A stretch of 35,866 nt of DNA from an uncultured Bacteroidaceae bacterium (lineage in GTDB: Bacteria > Bacteroidota > Bacteroidia > Bacteroidales > Bacteroidaceae), in contig CAJOLR010000032.1 in assembly GCA_905235565.1 (NCBI GenBank), forward strand, positions 1 to 35,866, read 5' to 3'. Below are positions 34,638 through 35,866 of this stretch, piece after piece; positions within the stretch are counted from its first letter, which is position 1, and each line of letters starts with the position of its first letter. The notes under the pieces are model-generated. The model had not been told where the DNA came from. It ran no database searches and worked only from the letters and a program-made list of their open reading frames with translations. Both the position numbers and the translations under genes were made by a program.

Positions 34638-35774
34638 ATGGCTGATGGGAATATATCCGTTGTACCTGTTGTAAGCGCCCGTGATCTGAGGCGGTTTGCA
34701 CGGTTCAATATCCGGCTTTACAGGAACCATCCTTATGCCGTACCGGATCTGATAAGGGATACGGTACACTCCTTTATGCCTTCCAGGAACGCCGCTTTTG
34801 AGTTCTGCGATGCGCAGCCTTTCCTGGCCTATAAAGACGGTAAGGTGGTTGGCCGTGTGGCCGCTATCATCAACCGCAAGGCCAATGAGGTGTGGAAGGT
34901 CAGGACCGTAAGGTTCGGGTGGATAGATTTCATTGATGACATTCGCGTATCCGGGGCGTTGCTGGATGCGGTTGCCGCATGGGGTATGGAGCGTGGGATG
35001 GACCGCCTGGAGGGGCCGTTCGGGTTTACCGATTTTGATCCGGAGGGGATGCTGACCGATGGTTTTGACATAATCGGCACCATGGCTACCATCTATAACT
35101 ATCCATATTACCCGCAGCATATGGAACGCTTGGGCCTGCAGCCTTCGGCCAAATGGGTGGAGCGTCATGTCCCCAATTACGGTGTGCCCGAAAAGATGGG
35201 GCGTCTGACGGACATCGTGCTGGACCGTTACAATCTGCACGTGGCCAAGTTCACTCACAGCAAGAACGCCGAGGCCAGGATATATGCCCGCAAGCTGTTT
35301 CATCTGGTGAATGAGTCTTTTGCTCCGCTCTACGGATACTCAGCTTTCTCCGATAAGCAGATTGAGGACTTCAGCCGCCGTTACGTGCCGCTGCTGGACA
35401 AGCGTCTGGCTGTATTCGTGCTGGACAAGGATGATAACATGGTGGCCGGTGCTCTGGCTATGTTCTCCATAGCTCGGGCTCTGCAGAAAGCCCGGGGCCG
35501 CCTGTTCCCTTTCGGGTGGTGGCATATACTAAAGACTCTCAAGTGGAGGCATCCGTCAACACTTGAGATGCTTTTTGTGGCGGTCAAGCCTGAGTATCAG
35601 AACAAGGGGGTGAGTGCGGTGCCGTTTGCACTGCTTACCCAGTGGTCAAAGGATGCCGGCATCAGGATGGGTGAGTCAAACCCGGAGCTTGAGGACAACA
35701 TCAAGGTGCAGTCACAGTGGAACTATTTCAAGGATGTTGAGATAGTGCGTAAGAGAGCGGTTTTTTATAAGTAA
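34638..35774 (+). CDS. YghO-like GNAT-fold protein
   Basis: 378-aa cytoplasmic protein resembling YghO-type putative acetyltransferases: the N-terminus VVPVVSARDLRRFARFNIRLYRNHPYAVPDL is the family hallmark, a central GPFGFTDFDPEGMLTDGF block follows, and the C-terminal GNAT-like part has LEMLFVAVKPEYQNKGVSAVPFALL (acetyl-CoA-loop-like QNKGV), then ESNPELEDNIKVQSQW. The substrate is unknown. The frame is open from 34590, but ATG 34638 lies after the -7 element and gives the conserved N-terminus. It follows the PAP2-like frame by 66 nt and probably has its own promoter. Confidence 0.83.
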   Translation: MADGNISVVPVVSARDLRRFARFNIRLYRNHPYAVPDLIRDTVHSFMPSRNAAFEFCDAQPFLAYKDGKVVGRVAAIINRKANEVWKVRTVRFGWIDFIDDIRVSGALLDAVAAWGMERGMDRLEGPFGFTDFDPEGMLTDGFDIIGTMATIYNYPYYPQHMERLGLQPSAKWVERHVPNYGVPEKMGRLTDIVLDRYNLHVAKFTHSKNAEARIYARKLFHLVNESFAPLYGYSAFSDKQIEDFSRRYVPLLDKRLAVFVLDKDDNMVAGALAMFSIARALQKARGRLFPFGWWHILKTLKWRHPSTLEMLFVAVKPEYQNKGVSAVPFALLTQWSKDAGIRMGESNPELEDNIKVQSQWNYFKDVEIVRKRAVFYK

Positions 35775-35794
35775 ATGTTAAAAAATAACCTGCT

Positions 35795-35866
35795 TCATTT
35801 TGGAGGCTCGCCTATGCGGCCATTTGCGGCCATGATATACTGCTGAGACCGGTTGAAAAACCACCC
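35795..35866 (-). other. Open minus-strand frame running off the right edge, unassigned
   Basis: Reading leftward from base 35866, one minus-strand frame stays open for 23 codons (…FNRSQQYIMAANGRIGEPPK) before a stop at 35795-35797. It could be the 3' end of a convergent gene beyond the edge. I do not recognise it. The same stretch holds a 9-bp direct repeat TGCGGCCAT (35815-35823 and 35825-35833), and on the plus strand only a 23-codon ORF (35775-35846). Too short to call. Confidence 0.2.

Noticed and set aside
34548-35303. 251-codon minus-strand frame opposite the YghO-like gene
   Set aside because: Antisense shadow of a clear plus-strand protein; no promoter or family resemblance.

Overview
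The window is ordinary-looking chromosomal core DNA from a member of the Bacteroidota, most likely order Bacteroidales (a Bacteroides/Prevotella-like gut or rumen organism). The support is (i) protein families and gene orders typical of that group (DUF1599 / DoxX-like 'BT_3928' / tpiA / SPOR / folE; Fur-like / purA / Zn-peptidase / hisS / ruvB), (ii) repeated Bacteroidota-type promoter elements (TAnnTTTG at -7, with TTTG about 19-21 bp upstream) and few obvious Shine-Dalgarno sequences, and (iii) many very short or overlapping gene junctions (ATGA, 1 to 19 nt). I see no IS element, phage, CRISPR array or rRNA, and no obvious composition break.

Layout: 1-6241 (+) holds recG (5' end cut off by the window), an M23/LysM peptidase, a duplicated DUF1599 protein, a DoxX-like membrane protein, tpiA, a SPOR-domain protein and folE. 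dnaG lies convergently at 6271-8307 (-). 8459-14306 (+) holds an AraC-type regulator, an AlkD-like HEAT-repeat protein, a Fur-family regulator with no histidine in its folded part, purA, a YugP-like metallopeptidase, hisS and ruvB, closed by a clear terminator. 14391-20423 (+) is a 2010-residue alpha-2-macroglobulin-like protein without the thioester motif. 20410-20958 (-) is a GNAT acetyltransferase, divergent from a nucleoside-recognition (gate) membrane protein at 21019; their back-to-back promoters share a 12-bp palindrome. ybeY, a 1004-aa TPR protein and a beta-barrel-like outer-membrane protein follow to 27351. Then come stacked hairpins, topA, aroK and argB (+). ribF and a CPBP/Abi membrane protease run on the minus strand (31208-32936). 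A tRNA with CAT anticodon (33078-33151) is followed by two tandem PAP2 phosphatase-like reading frames (one intact, one with eroded active site in another frame) and a YghO-like GNAT protein. The last 90 bases have no assignable gene.

Most genes serve housekeeping roles: DNA replication and repair (recG, dnaG, ruvB, topA, AlkD-like), translation and RNA maturation (hisS, ybeY, tRNA), nucleotide and cofactor synthesis (purA, folE, ribF), central metabolism (tpiA, aroK, argB). A second theme is the cell envelope: M23/LysM, SPOR, alpha-2-macroglobulin-like, TPR + outer-membrane protein, secreted acid phosphatase. No textbook defence or mobile system is present. The best candidates for undescribed biology are the TPR/outer-membrane-protein pair, the thioester-less macroglobulin with a TonB-plug-like segment, the split tandem PAP2 locus, the histidine-free Fur homologue upstream of purA, and the two dense regulatory intergenic regions at about 20960-21000 and 27385-27490.
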